NCBI GenBank assembly: GCA_963813525.1
Contig: CAWEZI010000005.1
Coordinates: 2,666,001 to 2,730,000 of the forward strand
DNA length: 64,000 bases
Direction of reading: 5' to 3'
Origin: Bog-756 sp963813525
Lineage (GTDB): Bacteria > Actinomycetota > Acidimicrobiia > Acidimicrobiales > RAAP-2
Shown here: in pieces, positions 17,620 to 26,317 of the stretch
How the letters are laid out: each line of letters opens with the position of its first letter
Numbering within the stretch: the first letter of the stretch is position 1
The notes under the pieces: generated by a model
The model's database searches: none
What the model was told of the DNA's origin: nothing
What the model saw: only the letters and a program-made list of their open reading frames with translations
Position numbers and translations under genes: made by a program

Positions 17620-18894
17620 TCAATCGCCACCGAGCGGGTTACCCACCGCCTCGACCACGTCGGCTTGCCGCACCAGGCGCTGCTCCCCGTCCCCCCGCAA
17701 CGGTCGCACGGTTACGGTGCCGGCGGCCAGCTCGTCGGGCCCCACGATGAGCGCCACCCGGGCGCCGGAGCGGTCGGCCGCCTTCATCTGGGACTTGAGG
17801 GACCGGCCGTCGAAGGCCCGGTCGGCCCGCAGCCCGGACCGGCGCAGCTCGGCTGTCAGGTCGCGGGCCGCGCCGCCCCCGGTGGTGTCCACCACGAAGG
17901 CGTCGAGGGGGACCGGGTCCACGGCGAAGACGCCCTCGGCGTCACAGGCCAACAGGATGCGCTCGATACCCAGCCCGAACCCGATGCCCGGGGTGGGGGG
18001 GCCGCCGAGCATCTCGACCATGCCGTCGTACCGGCCCCCGCCCCCGATGCCGTTTTGGGCCGACTCGAGAGCTGTGGAGGAGAACTCGAAGGTGGTTCGG
18101 GTGTAGTAGTCGAACCCCCGGACCAGCCGGTTGTCGATCTGGTAGGGCACATCCAGAGTGGCCAAACCTGTGCGCACCCGGTCGAAGTGAGCCCGGCAGG
18201 GTTCGCACAGATGGTCGATGAGGGGTGGGGCGTCGGCGGTGGCCCGCCGGCAGTCATCCCGCTTGCAATCGAGGACCCGAAGCGGATTGGCCCCGAGGCG
18301 GTCCCGGTGCTCGGGACACAGTTCCTCTCGGCGGTCGGCCAGGTAGCCCCGGAGGAGGTCCAGATAGGCCGGACGACAGACGGCGTCCCCCATCGAGTTG
18401 ATGCGCAGATCGAAGGAGGACAGGCCCAGGGTGCGGTAGAAGCGGTCGGCCAGCCAGACCACCTCCACGTCCAGATCGGCATCCTCGACCCCGAGGACCT
18501 CCACCCCGAGCTGGTGGTGCTGGCGGTAGCGACCGGCCTGGGGCCGCTCGTAGCGGAAGGCGGGGGTGGCGTACCAGGCCTTCCAGGGGAGAGGGGGGCG
18601 GTGCTGGACATAGGCGCGTACCAGAGGAGCGGTGCCCTCGGGCCGGAGGGCCAGGGCCCGTCCGCCCCGGTCCTCGAACTCGTACATCTCCTTGCCCACC
18701 ACGTCACTGCCCTCACCGGTCCCCCGGCGGAACACCCTGACGTCCTCGAAGATCGGGGTGTGGGCCAACCCGTAGCCGGCCGCCTCCACCTGGGCGGCGA
18801 AGGCAGCCAGCAGCGCCTCCCACCGGGTGGACTCCGGATAGAGGACGTCGTGGGTGCCGGTCGGGGCGCGCGCCGCCAGCGATTCGTCTCCCAT
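17620..18894 (-). CDS. hisS: Histidyl-tRNA synthetase
   Basis: A 424-residue class II synthetase. Motif 1 region is THDVLYPES, motif 2 is YATPAFRYERPQAGRYRQ, the histidine A box is LVRGFDYYTRTTFEF, and GIGFGLGIERILLAC is motif 3. A CxxxxC-like zinc pair (LDCKRDDC, CEPCRAHF) lies in the insertion domain. The C-terminal anticodon-binding domain ends in QADVVEAVGNPLGG. It follows relA after 7 b, the mycobacterial order relA-hisS-aspS. Confidence 0.94.
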   Translation of the reverse strand: MGDESLAARAPTGTHDVLYPESTRWEALLAAFAAQVEAAGYGLAHTPIFEDVRVFRRGTGEGSDVVGKEMYEFEDRGGRALALRPEGTAPLVRAYVQHRPPLPWKAWYATPAFRYERPQAGRYRQHHQLGVEVLGVEDADLDVEVVWLADRFYRTLGLSSFDLRINSMGDAVCRPAYLDLLRGYLADRREELCPEHRDRLGANPLRVLDCKRDDCRRATADAPPLIDHLCEPCRAHFDRVRTGLATLDVPYQIDNRLVRGFDYYTRTTFEFSSTALESAQNGIGGGGRYDGMVEMLGGPPTPGIGFGLGIERILLACDAEGVFAVDPVPLDAFVVDTTGGGAARDLTAELRRSGLRADRAFDGRSLKSQMKAADRSGARVALIVGPDELAAGTVTVRPLRGDGEQRLVRQADVVEAVGNPLGGD

Positions 18895-18901
18895 CGGAGG
18901 C

Positions 18902-21370
18902 TCAGTCCTTCTTGCCGGGGAGGATGCGGTAGACGTCGTAGACGGCGTCGAGATGTCGGATCAGGTTGAGGACCGACTCGAGGTGGGCCGGATCGGCCAA
19001 CTCGACATCGAACCGCATGCGGCTGATCCGGTCCTGGTCGGTCTGGGTGTTGGCGCTCACGATGTTGAGGTGGTGTTCGGACACCACCTTGGTCACATCG
19101 GTCAGCAGCCGTGAGCGGTCGATGGCCACCACTTCAATGGTGGCCACGAACACCCCCGACGAGCGGTGATCCCACTCGACTTCGATGAGCCGCTCCCGCG
19201 ACCGGCTGGCCAGCGACGCGGCGTTGGAGCAGTCGGCCCGGTGCACCGATACCCCCCGCCCACGGGTCACGAACCCCACGATCTCATCGCCGGGAACCGG
19301 GGTACAGCACCGGGACAGCCGCACCATCAGGTCGTCCAGACCCTCGACGTAGACCCCGACGGCCGACCCCCTCCCCGGACGGGCGGCGGTGGGTTGCTGG
19401 CGAGCAGTGACCGGGAGTTGTTCCTCGTATTCGCCGCCACGCAGGTTCCGCAGCATGCGCTGGGCCACCGCCCGGGCCGACACCCGGTTATCACCGATGG
19501 CCGCGTGCAGAGCGTCGAGGTCGGCGTAGTTCATGGTGGTGGCCAGATCGGCCAGCGACCGCTCGGAGGCCAACTTCTGCACCGGCAGCCCTTCGCGCCG
19601 CAGCTCCTTGATCAGTTCCTCCCGACCGAGCTCGATGGCGTCCTCACGTCGCTCGCGCGAGAACCACTGCCGGATCTTGGTGCGGGCCCGCGACGAGGCC
19701 ACCACCGAAAGCCAGTCGCGGGAAGGACCCGCCGTCGGCGCCTTCGATGTGAAGATCTCGACCGTGTCGGCCGAGTTGAGCCGGGTATCAAGGGGGACCA
19801 GCCGGCCGTTGACCTTGGCTCCGATACAGCGGTGACCCACCTCGGTGTGGATGGCATAGGCGAAGTCGACCGGGGTGGCGCTGGCGGTGAGGGCGATGAC
19901 CTTTCCCTTGGGCGTGAAGACGTACACCTCGTCTTCCTCGAGGTCCAGTTTGAGCGCCTCGAGGAACTCGATGGGATCGGTGGTCTCGTTCTGGAAGTCG
20001 ACGATGCGCTGCATCCACTCGACCTCGGCCGTGGTCGACGAGGTCTCCTTGGCCAAGGCCAAGCGTTCCGCCCGCCGGTCCCTCTCCACCACGTCGGGCT
20101 GGGTGGCGGCCCGGGACGACGACTTCTTGCTGCTTTCCGGCTTGCCCTCGGCCTTTTCCTTCTCGCCCGTCCCCGGCTTGGTCTCCCCCCGGCTCTTGGC
20201 CGCGGAACCGGCCCCTCGGCCCGAGGTCACCGGCCGGTCAGGCCGGGACGGGTTCTCCTTGTAACCCCAGTGGGCGGCGATGCCGTATTCGGCCCGCCGG
20301 TGCATCTCATGGGTCCTGACCTGCACTTCGATCGGATTGCCGTCGAGGCCGATGACGGTGGTGTGCAAGGACTGGTAGAGGTTGAACTTGGGCGAGTTGA
20401 TGTAATCCTTGAACCGTCCCTGGACCGGCGACCAGATGGCATGGATCGAACCGAGAGCGGCCCAGCAGTCCTTCTCCGACTCGACGATGACCCGGATCCC
20501 GACCAGGTCGTAGAGATCGTCGAACTCCTTACCGCGCACGACCATCTTCTCGTAGATGCTCCACAGGTGCTTCGGGCGGCCGGTGACCTCGGCGGTCACC
20601 CCGGAGGCGGCCAACCGCTCCCGTACGGCCACCAGCACCCGGGCCAGGAATTCGTCACGGAGGGGGGCACGACTGGCCACCATCTGCTCGATCTCGGCGT
20701 AGCGCTTGGGGTGGAGGGTGGCAAAGGCCAGATCCTCGAGCTGCCACTTGACCTCCTGGATGCCCAGCCGATGGGCCAGGGGGGCGTAGATGTCGAGCGT
20801 CTCCTGCGCCGTCCGACGCTGCTTCCATTCCGGCATCACCGACAGCGTCCGCATGTTGTGGAGCCGATCGGCCAGCTTGATGATCAACACCCGCCAGTCG
20901 TTGGCCATGGCCACCAGCATCTTGCGCACGGTGGCGGCCTGCTGTGCCTCCTTCGAGTCGAACTGCAGTCGGTCCAGCTTGGTCACGCCGTCCACGATGA
21001 GGGCCACGGCCGAGCCGAAGTCCCGATCGATGACCTCGGTTGTGACCCCGGTGTCCTCCACCGCGTCGTGCAGCAGGGCGGCCGCTACCGTTTGGGCGTC
21101 CAATCCCAGGTCGGCCACGATGCCGGCCACGGCGATGGGGTGGGTGATGTAGGGCTCGCCCGAACGCCGGAGTTGACCGGCGTGGGCCACGGTGGCCGTC
21201 TCCGCGGCCCGGACGATGAGCTCGGTGTCCTCATCGGGGTGGCGTCGGAGGAAGGATTGGAGGACCGGAACCAGCAGCGCCACCTCGCTGGGGGGCAGGG
21301 AGGAGCCGGCGACGTAGTCATCGACCGGTGTCGCCGTCCCTTCGGTCGGAACTGGGGTGGCCAGAGCCAT
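18902..21370 (-). CDS. relA: Bifunctional (p)ppGpp synthetase/hydrolase (Rel)
   Basis: An 822-residue long RSH protein controlling the stringent response. The HD hydrolase domain retains LLHDAVEDTG (101-107) and KLADRLHNMRTL, so hydrolase activity is expected. The synthetase domain has GRPKHLWSIYEKM (264-276), YDLVGIRVIV and SLHTTVIG. TGS (VYVFTPKGKVIALT) and C-terminal ACT domains follow. Unusually, a Lys/Ser/Glu-rich low-complexity insertion of roughly 60-70 residues (about 373-440) separates the synthetase domain (ending GIAAHWGYKE) from the TGS. TACCGT six bases before ATG 21370 suggests a leaderless mRNA. Confidence 0.95.
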   Translation of the reverse strand: MALATPVPTEGTATPVDDYVAGSSLPPSEVALLVPVLQSFLRRHPDEDTELIVRAAETATVAHAGQLRRSGEPYITHPIAVAGIVADLGLDAQTVAAALLHDAVEDTGVTTEVIDRDFGSAVALIVDGVTKLDRLQFDSKEAQQAATVRKMLVAMANDWRVLIIKLADRLHNMRTLSVMPEWKQRRTAQETLDIYAPLAHRLGIQEVKWQLEDLAFATLHPKRYAEIEQMVASRAPLRDEFLARVLVAVRERLAASGVTAEVTGRPKHLWSIYEKMVVRGKEFDDLYDLVGIRVIVESEKDCWAALGSIHAIWSPVQGRFKDYINSPKFNLYQSLHTTVIGLDGNPIEVQVRTHEMHRRAEYGIAAHWGYKENPSRPDRPVTSGRGAGSAAKSRGETKPGTGEKEKAEGKPESSKKSSSRAATQPDVVERDRRAERLALAKETSSTTAEVEWMQRIVDFQNETTDPIEFLEALKLDLEEDEVYVFTPKGKVIALTASATPVDFAYAIHTEVGHRCIGAKVNGRLVPLDTRLNSADTVEIFTSKAPTAGPSRDWLSVVASSRARTKIRQWFSRERREDAIELGREELIKELRREGLPVQKLASERSLADLATTMNYADLDALHAAIGDNRVSARAVAQRMLRNLRGGEYEEQLPVTARQQPTAARPGRGSAVGVYVEGLDDLMVRLSRCCTPVPGDEIVGFVTRGRGVSVHRADCSNAASLASRSRERLIEVEWDHRSSGVFVATIEVVAIDRSRLLTDVTKVVSEHHLNIVSANTQTDQDRISRMRFDVELADPAHLESVLNLIRHLDAVYDVYRILPGKKD

Positions 21371-21376
21371 CTCTAC

Positions 21377-21382
21377 ACGGTA
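21377..21382 (-). promoter_or_regulatory. -10 box for leaderless relA transcript
   Basis: TACCGT (TANNNT) ends six bases before the relA ATG on the minus strand, which puts the expected transcription start on or next to the start codon. No Shine-Dalgarno sequence is present. Confidence 0.5.
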
Positions 21383-21488
21383 CCTGTCACAGCCGTGGGA
21401 CCGATAGATCCGGCAGCACCGGCGTACCCCATTGGCCCGTCATCGGGCACCCCGCCGGCACGGCCGGGGGGCCCGCCCAGCCACCGGG

Positions 21489-23003
21489 TCAGCGGCGCTT
21501 GCCCTTCCCCTTGCCGCTCTTTCCTTTGCGGGGGCGGGGGGGAGGTCGGGTGCCGCCTGGTCGGGTCGACCCGGACGAGGACCGCGACCCCCGGGACGAC
21601 GCTGTCGCCCCCACCGGCTCGCCGGCCACGGTTGTCTTGGTGGGCCGGCTACCCGAACGCCGGGAGGCGGTGGCCGCCCCCGGGCGGATGACGCCGCTGG
21701 CCTGGCCCCGGTTCCGGCCCGAGGACCGCCCGCCTGCGGCGGCCGCCCCCGCCATAGCTGCTGCTGCCGCCGGGGTCAGAAGGGCGCCCCGCTCGCCGCG
21801 GGACTCGAGCCGCTGGCGGATGGTCGTGTACCGGGGTTCGCGCTCTTTCATCATGGCCAGCAGAGGCGAGGCGATGAAGATGGACGAGTAGGCACCGCTG
21901 GTCAGACCGATGACCAGCGCCAGTCCGAAGTCCTCCAGGGAGGTGGCTCCCAGGATGAAGGACCCCACCACCAGCACGGACAGCACCGGGACGATGGCCA
22001 CCAGGGAGGTGTTGATCGAGCGGGCCAGGGTCTGGTTCATCGACAGATTGACCATGTCCGAATAGGTCACCCGACCCGAAGCGCCGAGGCCCTTCGAGTT
22101 GTCGCGTATTCGGTCGAAGACGACGACGGTGTCGTAAAGCGAATAGCCGAGCACAGTCAGCACGGCCACGACAGTGTCCGGGGTCACCTGAAAACCGGCA
22201 ATCGAATAGATGCCGACGGTCACCAGGATGTCGTGGAAGACGGCGATGATGGCGGCTATGGCCATCTTGAACTCAAAACGGACAGAGATGTAGATAGTGA
22301 CCAGGATGAAGAACACGATCAGGGCCTCGATGGCCTTTTTGGTGACCTGCGAACCCCAGGTGGCGCCCACCTCGTTGTAGTTGACGTTGTTCGGGTTGGT
22401 GTTGGCCGCCTTGGCCAGTGCGTTGGTGACGTTGTTCTCGATGCTGTGCTGTACGGCCAGCGGCTTGGCGTTGAGGTCGGAGGTGACCTGGATCTGCTTG
22501 GTGTGGTTGATCTGATCGGTGAGCTGGACCACTGTGGGCTGGACCAGTCCAGCCGACTCCGCCACCGTGGTGGCCTCACTGACGGTCAGTGTGGGCGAGG
22601 TCACCAGCCAGGATTGGCCGCCCTTGAAATCGATGCCGAGGTTGAGGCCCCGTACGCTGAGCGAGATGACGCCGAGCAGGATGACCAGGCTGGAGGCCAG
22701 GAACCACCAGCGCCGTCTGCCGATGAAATCGAACGAGGTCTCCCCCCGGTAGAGGCGGATGAAAATGTTGTGGGGCTTTTCGCCCTCGTCCTCGAGCTCT
22801 TTTTCCTCGGCCGCGTACTCGATCTCCCGATCGAAGGCCTCCTCGAGCTCGACCGCCGCCTCGTCTTCGTCGGACAGCTCACTCACGCCGTTGTCACTCA
22901 CGCCGTTCTCGTTCACGCCGTCGTCGGACCCGTCGCCGTTCACCCCGTTGTCGGCTCCCGAGCCGTTGGACGGGGGCGCACCCTGGCGCCGCCGTGCGCT
23001 CAT
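21489..23003 (-). CDS. secF: Protein translocase subunit SecF
   Basis: A 504-residue Sec accessory protein that, with SecD, uses the proton gradient to help preproteins across the membrane. The core has six predicted membrane segments, with GIDFKGGQSW after the first and GYSLYDTVVVFDRIRDN in TM4. Family members are often about 300-400 residues; here both ends are extended. The first 80 residues are acidic with repeated NGV units, and about 100 C-terminal residues are Ala/Gly/Ser/Arg-rich and strongly basic. Its ATG overlaps the secD stop (ATGA), so translation is coupled. Confidence 0.93.
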   Translation of the reverse strand: MSARRRQGAPPSNGSGADNGVNGDGSDDGVNENGVSDNGVSELSDEDEAAVELEEAFDREIEYAAEEKELEDEGEKPHNIFIRLYRGETSFDFIGRRRWWFLASSLVILLGVISLSVRGLNLGIDFKGGQSWLVTSPTLTVSEATTVAESAGLVQPTVVQLTDQINHTKQIQVTSDLNAKPLAVQHSIENNVTNALAKAANTNPNNVNYNEVGATWGSQVTKKAIEALIVFFILVTIYISVRFEFKMAIAAIIAVFHDILVTVGIYSIAGFQVTPDTVVAVLTVLGYSLYDTVVVFDRIRDNSKGLGASGRVTYSDMVNLSMNQTLARSINTSLVAIVPVLSVLVVGSFILGATSLEDFGLALVIGLTSGAYSSIFIASPLLAMMKEREPRYTTIRQRLESRGERGALLTPAAAAAMAGAAAAGGRSSGRNRGQASGVIRPGAATASRRSGSRPTKTTVAGEPVGATASSRGSRSSSGSTRPGGTRPPPRPRKGKSGKGKGKRR

Positions 23004-24517
23004 GCGGTCACCCCTGCGGTCGCACCCAGGCCACTGGCCATGCTGATCGATCGGGCGTCAGCGCCGGTGCGACTGCGTCCGAGGAGGATCACGAACGGAC
23101 GGGTGAAGAAGTAGGTGACGATGATGTCGAGAAGGGTGGAGATGCCCAGGAAAAGGGCGAAGCCCTGGACGTCGCCCACCGAGAGCTCGTAGAGAACGAT
23201 GGCACCGAGGAGGGAGACGGCATCGGCGGCCAAGACCGTGCGGAAAGCGCTGGCGAATCCCCGGTCGACACTGGTCCGGATGGTGCGACCGGCCCGCGCT
23301 TCGTCTTTGAGGCGTTCGAAATAGACGATGTAGGAGTCAACGGTGATCCCGATGGACACGATGATGCCGATGACGCCGGCCAGGTCGATGGTGACGTTGA
23401 ACGACTGTCCGAGGAGGGAGACGATGGACCAGAGGAGGGCGCCGGTGACGGCCAGGCCGCTCAGGACGACCAGGCCCAGCATGCGGTAGTAGAAGACGAT
23501 GTAGAGCAGGACCACCAACAGCCCGGCCAACCCCGAGATGAGGCCGGCCTGCAACGACGACTTGCCCAGCGACGGGGAGACGGTCTGGACGGTCAGCCGG
23601 TCCAGCTTGACCGGCAGCGCACCGTAGTTGAGCTCGGTGGCCAGCGTCTTGGCCTGATTTTCGGTGAAGCTCCCCGAAATCTGGACCGAGCCGTTGAACG
23701 AGGACCACGATGCCTGGGTGGGCTGGGTGATCGGCGCAGAAATGACCTGACCGTCCAGATCGATGCCGATGATCTGGTGAAACTGCTGCTTGGAGAGGGC
23801 GTCCCACGCGGCCGAGCCGGCCGACGTGAGGTTGAGGTTGACCGCCCACTGGCCGCTGTTGAGCTGGGCTGAGGCGGAGTGGACAGCGTTACCCGTCAGT
23901 TGGGCCGGGCCCAGTACGTAGCGTCCCGTGCCGCCGGCACTGCCGGGCAGGAGCACCGTGTCGCCCTTGTTGTCGTTGTCCGGGGTGGTCGACGGAAAGC
24001 TGGCAAAGGAGGAGTCGTCAGCGATGTTGGTGTTGTAGGTGTAGCCGTTCACGTTGCTCGAGTCAGGGGTGACCGCCAGGTTGGCCTCTGTCAGCTGGGT
24101 GGAGGCGGAGCAGGTGGGCAGCGGCCCTGTCGACGGCTTGGCTCCCTTGGCCACCGAGAAGGACGGTGCGTAGCAGAGGGCCGGGCGGAACAGCAGCTGG
24201 GCGGTATTGCCCAGCGTTTTCAGAACCTTCTGGGTGTTCTTCTCACCGGGGATCGAAACCGATATCTGGTTCTTCCCCTGGCTGGACACGGTGGCGCCGC
24301 TGGTACCGGCGTTGACCCGCTCACCGAGGATGGTGACGATGTCGTTCAGCTCCGCCTGGTCGACTGTTCGGTGGGTCTGGTAGACGACGGCCAGACCGCC
24401 GTCGAGGTCAAGGCCGAGCTTGGGGGACCAACCGGCGGCCAGGGTGGCAGCCAGCCCGATCACCGCCACGGCGACCACAGCCAACAGGCTGACCCACAAC
24501 GAACGCTTGTTCTTCAT
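23000..24517 (-). CDS. secD: Protein translocase subunit SecD
   Basis: A 505-residue SecD. It has an N-terminal membrane helix, KLGLDLDGGLAVVYQ (the D1 motif), a large periplasmic-type P1 domain with a Thr/Ser-rich insertion, and the C-terminal membrane domain with GIIVSIGITVDSYIVYFERLKDEARAG. It works with SecF and SecYEG. GAGGTCCG precedes ATG 24517, and yajC ends 6 b upstream, giving the standard yajC-secD-secF order. Confidence 0.94.
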   Translation of the reverse strand: MKNKRSLWVSLLAVVAVAVIGLAATLAAGWSPKLGLDLDGGLAVVYQTHRTVDQAELNDIVTILGERVNAGTSGATVSSQGKNQISVSIPGEKNTQKVLKTLGNTAQLLFRPALCYAPSFSVAKGAKPSTGPLPTCSASTQLTEANLAVTPDSSNVNGYTYNTNIADDSSFASFPSTTPDNDNKGDTVLLPGSAGGTGRYVLGPAQLTGNAVHSASAQLNSGQWAVNLNLTSAGSAAWDALSKQQFHQIIGIDLDGQVISAPITQPTQASWSSFNGSVQISGSFTENQAKTLATELNYGALPVKLDRLTVQTVSPSLGKSSLQAGLISGLAGLLVVLLYIVFYYRMLGLVVLSGLAVTGALLWSIVSLLGQSFNVTIDLAGVIGIIVSIGITVDSYIVYFERLKDEARAGRTIRTSVDRGFASAFRTVLAADAVSLLGAIVLYELSVGDVQGFALFLGISTLLDIIVTYFFTRPFVILLGRSRTGADARSISMASGLGATAGVTA

Positions 24518-24523
24518 CGGACC

Positions 24524-25117
24524 TCAAGAGCCCGGTGGCCCTGCCGGACCACCGTCATCATGGCTGCTGTCCCGGGAGCTCCTCCGCTTCGACCGGCGTC
24601 GCCCCGGGGGGGTGTCACCGTTGGAGGACTGCGGATCGTCCACCGAGGCGTCCCCGTCGGCGTCGCTCCCGGCCACCTCACCGCCCGGCGCTTGCAGCTC
24701 TTCACCCTCGTCCGTCTCCGCCTCCGTCTCGTCCTCCTGGCCGCCGAGGTCGCCGTAGTCGGTGTCCTCGTAGTCCGTCTCGTCGTCCGGTTCAGCCGGC
24801 ACCTGTTGTTCGAGGGTGCGCAGGACATACTGCTTGAGGACCACGAATGAGGCCCCGACGCTGGTCTCGAGGGTCACCCGGTCGTCGTCGATGTCGATGA
24901 CGTAGCCGACGATCCCCCCGGCGGTCAGCACCTCGTCGCCCACTTCGAAGGTCTTCCCCTGCTCGCGCACGGCCTTGGCCTTGCGCTGCTGAGGGCGGTA
25001 GATCAGGAAATAGAACCCGACCCCGATGATGAGCAGGATGAAGATAGTCGGATTGCTACCAGTCGTCTTCTTGGCTGCCGCGCCGAGGAGCGGGACGGCC
25101 ACGTCGAGGGCAATCAC
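24524..25117 (-). CDS. yajC: Preprotein translocase subunit YajC
   Basis: A 197-residue protein. Residues 1-90 are a typical YajC: one membrane helix (TIFILLIIGVGFYFLIYRPQ) followed by GDEVLTAGGIVG. The remaining 100 or so residues are a low-complexity tail, first strongly acidic and then Arg/Ser-rich and basic, absent from most YajC proteins of about 110 residues. It starts at GTG 25117 and precedes secD by 6 b. It interacts with SecDF in other bacteria. Confidence 0.9.
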   Translation of the reverse strand: MIALDVAVPLLGAAAKKTTGSNPTIFILLIIGVGFYFLIYRPQQRKAKAVREQGKTFEVGDEVLTAGGIVGYVIDIDDDRVTLETSVGASFVVLKQYVLRTLEQQVPAEPDDETDYEDTDYGDLGGQEDETEAETDEGEELQAPGGEVAGSDADGDASVDDPQSSNGDTPPGRRRSKRRSSRDSSHDDGGPAGPPGS

Positions 25118-25201
25118 GATCTACGCACGCGAAGGAGTATGAGGGGCCGCACAGCGCCCCGACTGTAGCTCAGGCCCACCCCGATGAGGCGCCGCTGGCC
25201 T

Positions 25202-26317
25202 TCAGGAGCCCCATAAGTCTGCGGTCCGGCGCCGCAGGTGGTCAAACTGCCCGGTGGCGATGGCCGAGCGTGCCTGGGCCATCAGTCCGAGGACCTGGGC
25301 CAAATTATGGAGGCTGAGCAGCCGCCACGCGGTGGGCTCCCTCACGGCCAGCAGATGACGCAGGTAGCCGCGCGAGTAGCGCGCACAGGTGCTGCAGCCA
25401 CAGGCCGGATCGAGAGGCCCGTCGTCACGGGCGTGGGCGGCATTGCGGAGGTTGAGCCGTCCCTCACCGGTCAGGATGGACCCGTGCCGGGCCATCCGGG
25501 TCGGGGCCACGCAGTCGAACTGGTCGACGCCCAGAGCGACCGCCTCCATCAACCCGACCGGATCGCCCACGCCCATCAGGTAGCGGGGCCGATCCACCGG
25601 GAGATGCTCGACGGTGGCGGCCAGGGCCGACAGCATGGCTGGCCGCGGCTCACCCACCGACAGTCCGCCGATCCCGTAGCCGTCGAACTCGAGCTCGACC
25701 GTGCGTAGGGCACTCTCCTTGCGCAGGACCGGATCGGTCCCTCCTTGGACGATTCCGAACAGGGCCTGGCCCTCGGGTCGTGCCTCGAGGCGTCGATGGC
25801 GGGCGCGGGCCCGCTCGGCCCAGGCCGACGTGCGATCCAGGGCCTCCCGCAGCACCGCATGAGTGGCCGGAAGGGTGGAGCACACATCGAGGGTCATCTG
25901 GATGTCGGCACCGATCAGCCCCTGTATCTCCACCGCCGATTCCGGCGTCATCCTGACCGTCGATCCGTCGTATACCGAGGCGAAGGTCACACCGTCATCG
26001 TCCACGGAGGGCCGCAGTGAATAGACCTGGTACCCGCCCGAGTCGGTCAGGGTGTGCCCGCCCCAACCGGTGAACAGGTGCAGGCCGCCCAGGGCGGCGA
26101 TGGTCTCCGCCCCGGGACGGAGGGCCAGATGGTAGGCGTTGCCCAAGATCACGTCGGCCCCCAGCGCCTCCAGATCGGCGCTGTCCAGCGCCTTGACCGG
26201 CCCCCGCGTCCCCACCGGCATGAACGCCGGCACCGGAAAGCGGCCGCGGGCGGTGTGCACCCAACCGGTGCGGGCGTCGCCGTGGCGGGCGGTGATCTCG
26301 ACACGTGCCCCGATCAT
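25202..26317 (-). CDS. tgt: tRNA-guanine(34) transglycosylase
   Basis: A 371-residue bacterial Tgt, which swaps G34 of GUN-anticodon tRNAs for preQ1 on the way to queuosine. The catalytic Asp region is DSGGYQVYSL and DCVAPTRMARHG. Zinc ligands are visible in CGCSTCARYSRGYL with the downstream His (LLSLHN). Two pocket positions look atypical against my recollection of E. coli: LDVCSTLP where E. coli has FDECTPYP, and GGLSVGEP where E. coli has GGLAVGEP. Its ATG overlaps the queA stop, so the pair is coupled. Mycobacteria lack queuosine, so this is a local difference within an otherwise mycobacterial gene order. Confidence 0.92.
   Translation of the reverse strand: MIGARVEITARHGDARTGWVHTARGRFPVPAFMPVGTRGPVKALDSADLEALGADVILGNAYHLALRPGAETIAALGGLHLFTGWGGHTLTDSGGYQVYSLRPSVDDDGVTFASVYDGSTVRMTPESAVEIQGLIGADIQMTLDVCSTLPATHAVLREALDRTSAWAERARARHRRLEARPEGQALFGIVQGGTDPVLRKESALRTVELEFDGYGIGGLSVGEPRPAMLSALAATVEHLPVDRPRYLMGVGDPVGLMEAVALGVDQFDCVAPTRMARHGSILTGEGRLNLRNAAHARDDGPLDPACGCSTCARYSRGYLRHLLAVREPTAWRLLSLHNLAQVLGLMAQARSAIATGQFDHLRRRTADLWGS

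Noticed and set aside
19166..21691. An 841-residue plus-strand open frame antisense to relA
   Set aside because: It mirrors the relA codons (Gly/Asp/His/Val-rich antisense composition), has no domain, and relA is complete on the other strand. Long antisense frames are expected at this GC content.
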